From assembly GCA_021234155.1 (NCBI GenBank), contig JAJEKV010000003.1, positions 14,368,386 to 14,432,385 on the forward strand: a stretch of 64,000 nt of DNA, read 5' to 3'. Positions 1-9,655 of the stretch are shown here, piece by piece; positions within the stretch are counted from its first letter, which is position 1, and every line of letters begins with the position of its first letter. Under the pieces are notes generated by a model. The model made no database searches, was not told the DNA's origin, and was given only the letters and a program-made list of their open reading frames with translations. The position numbers and the translations under genes were made by a program. The stretch is from Isoetes taiwanensis. Its lineage: Eukaryota; Streptophyta; Lycopodiopsida; Isoetales; Isoetaceae.

Positions 1-855
1 ATAACAGGTTGGTAAATATTTTCTTTTAGACCAAGTATTATGGTGGAAAAATAGTTACTTCCATTTTCAAGGTGGAAACCGGGTGCTAGAAGGTGCTATT
101 CCAGATTAGATGTTGCTTTCTGATACAAAACCCAGATTAGTGTAGAAGCAAAACCCAGCTCTAAATCTGCAAATGTAACCTCCTGAAGGAGTAACCTTGA
201 AAATGTAAGTTCTTAGGCCAGCATAACTTTATTTGGGTTTCAAGTTTGAGCCTCAAATTAGCATGTAAATACTACATGTTACATCTGGAATAGATATGGC
301 TTGATAATTTTGATGTAGCCAGCTCTAATGGGAAGTATAAAATTGTAGTCTCTAGAGCTTTTTATTTCAAACCTGGAAGGGAATTAGCTAAATAATTCAG
401 ATTAAAGTTGTGACATGACATTTTTTATTTAATAATTTACATGATTAAAGAATTTTCATGATGCTGCTGGTAAATTCACAACCAAAAGTTCTACTCGGCT
501 ATTTACAAATTGCCCATGTTTTTAAGAATGACACGTTTTGACACAAATATTGCACTCTATGTTTCAGACATGTCCAAAAGTGATTGATTTGACAACCTTC
601 AAGGCAAAGATTGTGTTTAATGACAGGAGATAGGGTGCTAAGCTGCATCTTGTTTTCTTTGCCCATCTTATATAATTACATGCTCTATGGGAGAGAAGAT
701 GCCATACCTCCATCTTATATGTTATATATCTTTATATGCAATCACCATGCAGCAGAATTTCTATTTTTTATACCTCTGCACTTACACAAACTCTTTCCAT
801 TTAGATGATCTCAATAACCATTTGTAACAATTTTTTAACTTATGCTCAAGGAAAC
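1..855. other. No gene recognised
   Basis: AT-rich sequence with only short chance open frames. I see no protein motif, LTR or RNA gene. If the Helitron-like 3' end just downstream is real, this stretch may be the 3' part of that element; its 5' end is not visible here. Confidence 0.5.
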
Positions 856-883
856 GCCCAGCAACGCAGGGCACTTTTTCTAG
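856..883 (+). mobile_element. Helitron-like 3' terminus
   Basis: A short hairpin (GCCC at 856-859, GGGC at 869-872, loop AGCAACGCA) is followed 7 nt later by CTAG and then T. Plant Helitrons end in a GC-rich hairpin a few bases before CTRR and insert between A and T. The core resembles the GCAACGCA-type hairpins of many plant Helitrons. Only the 3' end is identified; no Rep/helicase coding is seen, so it would be non-autonomous or partial. Confidence 0.42.
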
Positions 884-3800
884 TAAGCAATATATGAGAA
901 TTTCTTCAACCCCACAAATGCCATACTTTTGAAATGTCAAAATCAACAAGACCGGCAATCTGGCATGCTTTTGGTATGAAAAGAAACAATAAAATGGTGC
1001 TCGTGAACGCTTTATATTTGTGCTCGTGGGCTTATTTATATCTTTACTCTAACTACTATATGAACTTTATATCTTTAACTACAGTTCCAGAAACAAGGGT
1101 CTGCTTTGCACGTTGGAAACCCTTATCAGTTCTATCTCACAATTTGGAACATATAGTCAGCTTTGTATGCGCATATTGTCATCAAACTCACCATTTGGAT
1201 TATACAGTAAGCCTTGTATCCTCCTTTATGCATATCGTCTCCTCCTTTTTGCATATGGTCATCAAAGGACCCATGCATGCTTCCTGGCATAAGGTAAATA
1301 TATGCTCCTTTCCTTTTGTTTGGCATCGCCAATATTTCCTTCCATTTTGGCATAGTTCTCGCCAACTCTTGGGAAGCTGGGCCCATAATAGATGCATAAT
1401 GACAACTAGAAAATTTGATCTTAAGAAGAAAACTTGACCTTGCTAAAGCAAGTCTATCTTGAAAATGATATGCTATAATCCATAACCTAAGCACTACTAT
1501 AACAAGCAGTAAGATGAGTTAAGCAGTAATTCACTATATATAATCATTCTTGCACTCCCGAGATGATCAATGTGAGATATTAATACTTGTAGAGAATTAA
1601 TCTACAAGATCCCTTACGGATACACACACATGAGATTATAAGCAACCACAATTTCATTGACAAAAATAATGCCCAAATCTTGGCCAACATAGGATTTCTC
1701 TTGGCTTGACCTCCATTATTGTAAAGAAATGAGGAACAAGATGGTGCATGTGGACTCATTTATATTTTTACTCTAGCTAGATCCCACAAAGAACTTCCTT
1801 AATGTACCAAAATATGTGTCAATTCTTTGCGTAAAAGAAACTCATGATACTAACAGAAGCACAAGAGTTACCGTTGAAGGTATTCCTAACAAACCTTCAA
1901 CCTCATTGATATAAAAGTTTTTTTGTATGATTTTTGAAGAGTCCATTGGTGAGATGCAGGAAAAACATTGACTCAATTTTGGATTTGGGATGATTGAGAA
2001 AATCGGATTCAAATTGGAGTGAAAAATTGGCCAGTGTGCACTTCTTTGAAAAAAATTGTGGAAAGGTGTGGGAAAAGATTTGGCTTGATTTGGAACAGGA
2101 ATGATTGAGAAAAGTGAGCTCAAAGTAGAGCAAAAATTAGGTCAGTGAAATTACAATGAAAACTAGCAAGCTGATTTTTTCAAATGGAGTGACACCTGAT
2201 ACTCTGTCTGACAGACCTGCAAGCAAAGGGCATCGGGTGCTTTCAACAAAAAACATGCAAATATGTTTAGAAATTGCTTTTTTTTGTTGGCAGATCTTCA
2301 CTAAGCTGATGCAACTAGGAATTCAGGGATTTTTATGTTTTTTTATGACAGATTTTGGATGTTCCTATGGGAATAGAATGTAAATTACATGCTGGCATTT
2401 TTTTTTTTTTTGTTTGGGCACGGTTCCCAACAAGTGGATTTTGAGAGCCAAAATAAGGCAAGAATTTTAAAGCCCAAAAAGCAATCTTTTTGGGCTTTAA
2501 AACAAAAAAAACAAAAACAAAAACCAATGGTGAGAATGAAGGCTCTGTTAAACCAGCCAACTGCCGGACCGCTCAATCCTCTGCCTCAGGCCAAAGCGAA
2601 AGCCTCACCAGAACCCTTCCAATGTACCTGATTTAAGAGAAAAAGATGCTTGAGCTACATTGCGGGCCAAGGAAAGCAATAGCATGTTCTGTGGCAGCTT
2701 CTAAATCCACAGTATCAATCCTGACCCATGCCTTCTTACCTGCCTTCCCGACCCCTGCCTTCTAAATCCCGACCTCTCCCTTCTTACCCTGCCTTCTAAA
2801 TCCACACTATCAATCCGGCAGACGCTTCCAAAACCCGCCTTCTTACCTTAGTTCTGCTCCTCACAATGCTCGCATCATACAGAGGAATCTCGGAGCAAAT
2901 AACCAGCTCTCCATACCTGTATTTGACATTCCGGCACACCTTCTCCAACTAGCTCCCCCTAATCCCATCTGCATCCTTTCTCTGTTTGAACCTGCTAAGT
3001 TTCAACCTGTTGGCTGCCTCTGCTCCGCTTGGCCGCACCTACAAAAACAGAGAACCCAGGCTGGAAAAAGAAAGTGGCCTAAAACGCTATCCACGCCCTA
3101 CAATTTAGGATGAAAATTCGCCAACCATGGCAACAATAAACTTGCAAACACATCAAAATTAGAAATTAGACCTCTAAATGCAAACAAGCTGCTCAAACAT
3201 GCCAAATTATACGGTTTCATATACAATACGCACCAACAATCTTAGTCCCAACCTTTACCTGAATACCCTCCCGCAATACGAAACGGATTGGGTAAACTTA
3301 ATTTATGCTCTATCTAATGGAAAAGGGAATTTTAGAAAATGAGAATTTTGAATTTTTTGGGTAAATAAAGGGCTACGATAGATGATGTGGCAAAAGCAAG
3401 GGGTGTTTTTGGCAAAAAAATGCACTTGTAGGATGATATAGCAAGTGAAGCGGCAAACCACTTTTTTCCTAGTCAATTTTTTTCTATGATGTGGTGATGA
3501 GGTGGATGACACGTGTATGGTGAGGTGGATGATTTTGGTGATGATGTGTACACATTTGATGATGAGGTGCATAGCTTGATGAGGAATTTGACATTGTGCA
3601 CAAAAACATTGGATTTTTTTATCACTTTGGCAAATTCTTGTCTCTTCAAGGTGTATGGCAATAAATGTGCACTTTCTCTTTTTACTTTTGTTTTAAGAAA
3701 GAGAATGTGGCCTTGGACCTTAGAAATGCCAAAATTGATGGAATTTTTTGCATTTTCTCATGAATATGAGTGAATGATGGGTTTGTGATGTGTTTTGAGT

Positions 3801-4682
3801 AGGAACTTTGCCAACTTTAGCTTTTGGGAAACGGCAATGGTACATAGAGGGAGGAAAAAAAATGTGAGATGTTTTTTGAGTGGTCAAGATGATGGAGCCT
3901 AGGGATTTGTGAATCATGCCTTGAAAATAAAACTCATGCCAAAAGAACTTGGATCCAGGGCTTGCAAATAACAATATGTCTAACCATGTATTTGAAGCTA
4001 TTGGAAAAAATATATGTTACTACGATTTTTAGTGTATTTTGCCATAATTTTTCTCTTTTCTTGCCGGATTGTTGGGGTTTTTTCTGGATGACAGGAATTT
4101 AAGAGAAGTGGGCGTATTTTTAGGGGCCGAACTCCCTATTTTTGAACCATGCTTGGATCTAGCAAAATACCATTGAAGCTTGAGGGATCTTCCAAACTTT
4201 GACAAAGGGGTCATCAAGCTTCAACTCCTATTCTTCATAAATGCTCTACTTGAATCATAATCTTCTTGCAATGCCTATATGATGTCCAATCAATGTCCTC
4301 CCTTGTTCTTCATCATAAGCATCTTCTATAAGTCTTCAAAGATGGATGTCTTCAATATTCCTGCTTCATTTGCTCATGCATACATATATCAACCCAAATG
4401 TTAGCCAAAGATGTAATTCATGCCCATGGTTCTTCTATGCTGCCAAAATGTGGCCGCAGTTACAGAGGCACTCCAAGTGCTAGAGAAGGGTCTCATTCAG
4501 AACCCAGGGGTAACAATTACAAGTACTAAGTCTGGATTGGCCAATGGCACGAATGTGGAGATAGAAGATAACTTTCCAGTGGCAGAAATTGACCATGAGA
4601 TGCACAAAAAGTAGTTGGAAATCTTGATTTCACACTCAGTTGTATGCTTCTTTACTGGGGCGCAAATTAAACACATGGCTAT
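884..4682. other. Intergenic, no gene recognised
   Basis: The longest open frame (934-1437, 167 codons) has no recognisable domain and a composition typical of AT-rich chance frames. There is a poly-T run near 2400-2412, a pyrimidine-rich block at about 2690-2860 in which the phrase CTTCTAAATCC recurs, and a GATG-rich stretch at about 3480-3580. Probably old transposon debris, but I cannot assign it. Confidence 0.5.
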
Positions 4683-6259
4683 TGTGACGTTCCAGCACAG
4701 TATACAGTCCCAGGACGTATACTGTACTGCCTCGTCATGCGTACACGCCATCCCGATTGACGTGTACGCCGACGTGTAGCTAAGCAAGTAGCACCTTAGG
4801 GGGCAACTTGCAAGTGTGTGCACATTTATTCATGTGCACATTTATTCATGTGTACACATTTATCCATGTGTACACTTTAACCACTTAATTAATATAGGCA
4901 AGTGGGCCACACCCATTATCCCACATGCCCAAGGGTTAATGGAAGCCCTAGCCCTAACCCTTAGTCTATATAAGGTATATGAAACCCTAACTTTCCATTT
5001 TCGTCCACAGCCTTCTAGAACTCCGTTTTGCTTGCTCCAAGAGCCAATCTCGACTCCCGAAGTCTGTCTGAGCAGCCTAGCTCATCAGCTTCCCTTCCTA
5101 GCTTCATCTTCAAGTAGTTCTGCAGCATGGACACGTTCAGACCAGGAGGAGCAAGCCAGGGATCAGGTATTTTGCCAATTCAATAGTCTAAACCGCCTCC
5201 CAGACATAGAGTAAGTAGGTTTAGCCTATTGATTTGCCCATAGCAGCCATCTAGACCTCTAGATACCAAGCCATAACTAAAGAACCTAACTTTGTGATTT
5301 AGATTAAATCTTATTCTTTAGTTCTTATATGATATGTATGTGATGATGATCTCTGTGGACTCATTGTATTGGTAAGGGGGGGTAGAGACCTTAAAGCCTA
5401 GTAGTTGATGCTCCTAGCTAGCCCTCTTTAATGCACTATTAAATTCGGCCTGTGTACAAGAACCACACCTGGTTGTGTGTGGAGGGGCCAGACTGGCATA
5501 TAAAGAGGTTCATGTCCTGATTCATGATCATGTCCCTCTGGTAATAAAGCCTATCGGGGACTATAGTGCACTAGACCTAATGCTCTGCCACTGCGTTCGG
5601 GCTTTGCATGGGTTCGACACTCTTGGGGTGGTGTACACCTTCCATGGAGTTCAGTCGAGTACGGGAGTGGCCCTCTAGTCACCTTGAGTCAGCATGCCAG
5701 CCTCTGGTGGGAGCAATCCCTACTTGCCCCATCGGAACTGGGGAGATGCAACCCAGGAGTAGCCCCTTTGGCTATGCATCCGGCGGGCTACAGTCAGGTC
5801 CCAACACTTTTCAACCTACTCTGCAAAGTGTGCACAGGAGGGGCGGATGGAGTGGACTACCCTAAGCCATGCTCTTATACCAGCCAAATCCATTGCTATA
5901 AATTCTGTCTGCAATGACTTCTAGAGGACCAAGCCGCCAGTCATCCCTCTTGAGTCTGAGCCTTGGGTAGAATCTCTATATGTGATGTGCTGATCTTTGT
6001 CTATGCAGATATGTGGTGAGCCATCCTTCGTGATGGTCATGTGATATTGATGTATGTATACTGACATGTATGTTTACGCTTCCGCAGCTAGGTAGGCCCT
6101 GAGGGAGACAGGGTAAAATGACCCCTTCAATCTTCCCACTGGAACTCATCAAGGTTGCAGTGACACGTGGAGGGCCTTGTATCAGCATGGAGCTGGTATG
6201 GGGGATGAACTCCTGTTTGTATACGGTGAGTGCACCGTATATGAGTAGGGGACGTCACA
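4683..6259 (+). repeat. 5' LTR of the histone-carrying Ty3 element
   Basis: The 1577-bp LTR is defined by a perfect 8-bp terminal inverted repeat (TGTGACGT at 4683, ACGTCACA ending at 6259) with a PBS one base later. It contains a palindrome near each end: ACAGTATAC/GTATACTGT at 4697-4725 and TATACGGTG/CACCGTATA at 6220-6241. Four imperfect copies of an 18-bp unit (CATTTATTCATGTGCACA type) lie at about 4815-4878. With no partner LTR in the window, insertion age and target duplication cannot be judged. Confidence 0.85.
4967..4975 (+). promoter_or_regulatory. LTR TATA box
   Basis: TATATAAGG lies about 285 bp into the LTR, in the usual position for the U3 promoter. It would put the R region start near 5000. 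No transcript data are available. Confidence 0.6.
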
Positions 6260-6260
6260 G

Positions 6261-6273
6261 TGGTATCAGAGCA
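6261..6273 (+). other. Primer-binding site, initiator tRNA-Met type
   Basis: TGGTATCAGAGCA starts one base after the LTR end. This is the standard complement of the 3' end of plant initiator tRNA-Met used to prime minus-strand synthesis. It fixes the LTR boundary and the plus orientation of the element. Confidence 0.85.
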
Positions 6274-6467
6274 ATGTTCTTGGAGACCAAGAGCAAAGCA
6301 CTGGCCATGCTCCCAGTAGTACTAACTTAGTAGAATTCTCAAACCTCGAGAAAGTGGGAAATTTTTTTTTCATCTTTTGTAGTTGTGCTAAGCTAGTAAC
6401 AGTTAAAAGAATTGAAAACCAAGAAAACTAAAAAGTTGAACTAAATTTTGACCAAGTGTGGAAAAGT

Positions 6468-6531
6468 GCTCACGGTATGCGCCAGAGCACCAACCTAAAT
6501 TTTAGGTTGAGCCCCAGGCGCACACCATAAA
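6468..6531 (+). promoter_or_regulatory. Two-tier hairpin, copy 1
   Basis: First of four related 64-nt inverted repeats in the leader. The inner stem is CAACCTAAA/TTTAGGTTG; the outer arms are CTCACGGTATGCGC and GCGCACACCATAA, the last few outer pairs being lost here. It lies 489 nt upstream of the histone-like ORF. The function is unknown: it could act as RNA structure, as a DNA cruciform or as a repeated protein-binding site. Confidence 0.75.
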
Positions 6532-6679
6532 TAACTAGCCATATTGACCTTGAAACATGATGAATTTTAACAAGATAATATGCTAGATCAAATTTTAAGG
6601 TAAGATTTAGCTAGAACTGTATATCACACCCCTAGGAATATGTCTAGAAATCATGTAATTTAGTCTAAAATGCAAAATT

Positions 6680-6743
6680 GCTCACGGTATGCGCCAGAGC
6701 CTTGATCTAAATATTAGATCAGCCCTCCAGCGCACACCATGAG
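6680..6743 (+). promoter_or_regulatory. Two-tier hairpin, copy 2
   Basis: The same layout as copy 1, 212 bp further on. The inner stem is TGATCTAA/TTAGATCA, differing from the other copies at two positions with matching changes in the opposite arm. The outer arms CTCACGGT/ACCATGAG pair with one mismatch. It lies 169 bp upstream of the TATA box at 6849. Confidence 0.78.
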
Positions 6744-6848
6744 TAAAATTGCTTAGAAAACTCTGAAGTAAGTACATGTTTTAGGTTAATAGGTGCTTTG
6801 ACACATGTAAATGAGTAACTTAGAATTTGACCTAAAATTTGCCCAAAC

Positions 6849-6856
6849 TATAAATA
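6849..6856 (+). promoter_or_regulatory. TATA box, cassette A (histone-like ORF)
   Basis: TATAAATA followed by GACCC, 109 bp upstream of the ATG at 6958. The flanks (TTGACCT-AAAAT ... TTTGCCCAA before; TCTCA, GTTTGCTCC and AGGCGATT after) recur around the TATA box at 8754. This matches a duplicated promoter and leader rather than a chance TATA. Confidence 0.6.
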
Positions 6857-6957
6857 GACCCAAACCCCTCTCATTTGTAGACTTCCTGTCTAGAAGTTTG
6901 CTCCGCATTTCGAGGCGATTCTTGGGCGCCCGGCCTCCGATTGACGTGAAGTAAGAC

Positions 6958-8147
6958 ATGGCGTGCACAAAACAGACTGCTCGGAAGTATCGACCAGGAG
7001 AAACACCTAGCGCCCAAGACAAGAAGTGCATACAGCAGCTGCTTCGGGAGCAACTTCTCGCAGGAGGAGACCCACCTTCATCAGGCGAGGAGAGCACTTC
7101 AGAGGAGCTGCAAGAGGAGGGATCTGAGACGTATCACTAGACGAGCTGATTGACGGCATCAACCCGCAGGTGGACGGAGAAGCTGACATTGAGTCGGAAG
7201 ATGACGGAATTCAAAGAGTGTTCGACAGAAAAAACAAGAAAGGGCGGAACGGGAGCAGGAGGCCAAGGCACAGAGGAGCAGAGGGAGCCCACTCCTGAGC
7301 CAACCGAAGAAGAACAGCTCGAGGCCTGGATTCAAATGCACGAGGCGAAGGCGCGACGCGGCGAGAAGAAAAAGGCCGAGAAGAAGAGGAAAAGGGAAGA
7401 AAAGGAGGCAAAAGAGGCCAAAGAAAAGAAGAAACTCAAGGGCAAAGACAAGGTGGAGTCCAAAGAGAAAGATGAAGAAGACCCCAAATGTGAAGATTGT
7501 CATCAACGAACGGCCGGCCGACCAGCCCGTATCCTTGGATGACTCAGATGATGAGGATTACAACCCTCATCAAGAAGGAGGGAGCTCCTCCAAACCCACA
7601 GATGAAGGTCGGACGGACATGGATCAACAGGTGCATGTATCCCCGCCCTACCCAACATGGGAGAAGGACAAGGACCCCAAGAAGCCACCCCGACTTGCCC
7701 GAGAATCTTACGTGGTAGACCATCTCAGGGTCTACCAGAAGAAGTTGAAGGCACACCAGGAGTTCATGAAGAAGTGGGAGGCCTATAACTCCTACTACCA
7801 GGCGAACAAGGTCACCTATGTTGAAGGAGGACGGCCAACAAAGAAGCAGACTCTCAAGCCGCCTCCAGAGAAGCCCATTCCCCCGAAGAAGCCAGTAGCA
7901 AGGAAGACCGGATCGAAACTGTTATGAGCACCGTGCACCGTTCGCCATGCTCGCGAAGGAAGTCGTGTAAGAGTTTGATTCCAGCAAGAGAGTAACAGGC
8001 GAGATGCTACTAGCCTTGCAAGAAGTAGCTGAGCAGAAGCTGGTGCAGCATTTTGAAGACTCAACGGCGTGCACTATACACGCCAAGAGGGTCACTCTGA
8101 TGACTAAGGACATGCACTTGGCCAGTTCCATTAAAGGAAAAAGATAA
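6958..8147 (+). pseudogene. Histone H3-like protein with a ~300-residue insertion (retrotransposon-borne, broken)
   Basis: It starts at an ATG in good context (GACATGG). Residues 2-9 read ACTKQTARK, the H3 tail ARTKQTARK with R2 changed to C; the next residue, S10 in H3, is Y. K4 and K9 are kept. The 3' end, 7932-8147, reads as an H3 histone fold: PF then L-KE, ALQE (8013-8024), LV-HFED, a cysteine at the H3 C110 position, IHAKRVT (8076-8096), then MTKD, LA and I-G-R before TAA. Between tail and fold lie acidic patches, a Lys/Glu-rich coiled-coil-like run (about 7340-7480), a DDSDDEDY motif (about 7528-7552) and a Pro/Lys-rich part.

In known nucleosomes H3 dimerises with H4 in the nucleus; an insertion this long is not a normal H3 feature. 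At least four frame changes (near 7138, 7255, 7480, 7926) and a TAA at 7968, where H3 has Gln (CAA), break this copy. The tail favours a canonical H3 ancestor, although VTLM also occurs in CENH3. Confidence 0.88.
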
Positions 8148-8292
8148 AACCTTGTAAATAATAAATTTTGTTAATAAAAAGTTGTCTTGACTAAATTATA
8201 AGTGCATAAATGTTATTAATTACGTTGAATTAGCAATAATTGCCTTTTGTTTTAGTTAAATTGGACATCTTATGGTCAAATAGTGAGAAGTT
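8148..8292 (+). other. Spacer after the histone-like ORF
   Basis: AT-rich, with AATAAA-like strings at 8158-8178 (AATAATAAA, then AATAAAAAG) just after the stop. These could serve as a polyadenylation signal for a separate transcript of the histone-like ORF. No coding signal. Confidence 0.35.
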
Positions 8293-8356
8293 GCTCACGG
8301 TATGCGTCAGGACCCCGACCTAAATTTTAGGTCGGCCTTCCAGCGCACACCGTGAG
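8293..8356 (+). promoter_or_regulatory. Two-tier hairpin, copy 3
   Basis: The best-preserved copy. The outer stem CTCACGGT/ACCGTGAG is perfect, TGCG/CGCA pairs after one mismatch, and the inner stem CGACCTAAA/TTTAGGTCG is perfect. It lies after the histone-like ORF and upstream of the second ORF at 8874. Confidence 0.8.
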
Positions 8357-8494
8357 TATTTCACATCAAAATTGTCCCAAACATCTCCAAATCGACCAAG
8401 TAAGGGGTCAATCTTGCATATCTCGGCGAGACTATTATGTTTTGACCCTTAGTTCACCTTGTTTAGACAAGTCTTGACCAATTAGGGCCAAATT

Positions 8495-8558
8495 GCTCAC
8501 GGTATACGTCAGGACCCCGACCTAAATTTTAGGCCGGCCTTCCAGCGCACACCGTGAG
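8495..8558 (+). promoter_or_regulatory. Two-tier hairpin, copy 4
   Basis: It lies 202 bp after copy 3 and is nearly identical to it. The outer stem CTCACGGT/ACCGTGAG is perfect; the inner stem CGACCTAAA/TTTAGGCCG has one mismatch. The spacing of the pair (about 200 bp) copies that of hairpins 1 and 2 (212 bp). Confidence 0.8.
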
Positions 8559-8753
8559 TACTCCCAACATTTTCTCTTTCATGCCACCTCCAATTGACCT
8601 CAAGTTTGTTGCAATAGGTTCATTAGATAGTCTTATTCATGCTCAAACCCTCAAAATAGCTTTCCAATCCTCATTTTGACCTCAAAATAGGTGAGATTTG
8701 CCCAACCCCAAGATTTTTCCAAGTTATCCAAAAATTAGGGTTTTTCCTTTGCC

Positions 8754-8761
8754 TATAAATA
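8754..8761 (+). promoter_or_regulatory. TATA box, cassette B (second ORF)
   Basis: TATAAATA followed by GACCC, 120 bp before the ATG at 8874, matching the spacing of cassette A. Shared downstream words are TCTCA, GTTTGCTCC and AGGCGATTT. It probably drives or once drove the second ORF independently of the LTR. Confidence 0.6.
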
Positions 8762-8873
8762 GACCCCCATTTCTCACTTAGCATCCTACAGGTTTGCTCC
8801 CAACCTTTAGGCGATTTCCCAGCTCCCTTAGGCGCTTCAACAGCTATTTGTTAGTCCCAGTCACTCAAGATCA

Positions 8874-9287
8874 ATGGCAACTGCAGACTTCAGGCGATGG
8901 TACAGCGCCAGTGTCCATGTAGCTGAGGCAGACATCAATGCCATTTTCCAAGTTTTCCAGAAGGAGATAGATGTCCAAGCCACCTTGCAGGCAACTCCAT
9001 CCTATATGGAAGTCATGACTGAGTTCCAAGCTAGAGTAGGACCATCCTTAGTACAGCTTCTCCCTTGTACAGGATATTTTGTTCCCAAGCAATCCCTCCA
9101 AGCAGCCTTGGGAGATGTCCCCAACATTGTCAAATATCTGAACAACAAAGTTGCTAGGTTGCCAGATTACATGGTCATGACCGTTAATAGGGTCAAGTAT
9201 TTCTCCTACACTGCTGCCCTAGCCGCCTTTCTTTCTCACCGTGCCCAGAACCCAATCGGGGAACCCTCTATCCCTGCCATGGATTAG
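8874..9287 (+). CDS. Unrecognised helical ORF of the Ty3 element
   Basis: 137 codons from an ATG in good context (TCAATGG), the first ATG after the cassette B leader. The protein starts MATADFRRWYSASV and appears mostly helical, rich in Ala, Val and Gln, with no zinc knuckle, signal peptide or membrane segment. It occupies the place where a Ty3 element normally has Gag, so a divergent capsid-type protein is possible, but I see no Gag motif. It ends at TAG 9285; an acidic frame continues one frame over. Function unknown. Confidence 0.55.
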   Translation: MATADFRRWYSASVHVAEADINAIFQVFQKEIDVQATLQATPSYMEVMTEFQARVGPSLVQLLPCTGYFVPKQSLQAALGDVPNIVKYLNNKVARLPDYMVMTVNRVKYFSYTAALAAFLSHRAQNPIGEPSIPAMD

Positions 9288-9289
9288 CC

Positions 9290-9655
9290 TCTTCAGCAGA
9301 GGGTCAGCTCCTATTGCAATATCAAGTGGAGCAAGAAGGAAGAGCCGAAGACGAAGCGCTCGACTCAGATGACGAAGACTACGTCGAGCTCGACCCCGAC
9401 CAAGAGCGGCAACTAGTAGAGCATGAGATACCGGCTTTCGAACAGGACCGGCAGACCCTCAGGATCGCTCCCCCGCTCGGGCTAGGTATCACAAGCCTAG
9501 CCCCCATCATCATCAACGGCCAGGAGTACCTGCTCCTGAGCGACATCCAGAACCTCCCCGAATGCAGAGCCAGGGAGTACCGACTTGATAAGTTATTGTA
9601 CCTTCTGCGGCAACAACCAGAGCTGGATGACTTCATTGACTCCAAGAATGGTTGA
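9290..9655 (+). pseudogene. Acidic continuation of the second ORF, frame-shifted
   Basis: An open frame in another phase directly after the second ORF, without its own ATG. It holds DSDDEDY (about 9364-9384), nearly the same as the acidic motif in the histone-like ORF; the DNA is also similar there. It ends in a region reading LDDFIDS, which looks like the start of the aspartic-protease active site. Probably once fused in frame to the ORF before it and to the protease after it. Confidence 0.5.

Noticed and set aside
934-1437. 167-codon open frame on the plus strand
   Set aside because: AT-rich composition, no domain, overlapping frames on the opposite strand, no promoter or splice context; most likely chance.
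7159-7506. Minus-strand 115-codon frame rich in Leu/Phe (membrane-like)
   Set aside because: It is the mirror of the Lys/Glu-rich plus-strand coding sequence and has no independent support.
6958-8147. Reading the histone-like ORF as a centromeric H3 (CENH3)
   Set aside because: VTLM fits CENH3, but the tail is canonical H3 and the loop between helices 1 and 2 has no extra residues, so canonical H3 descent is favoured; not excluded.
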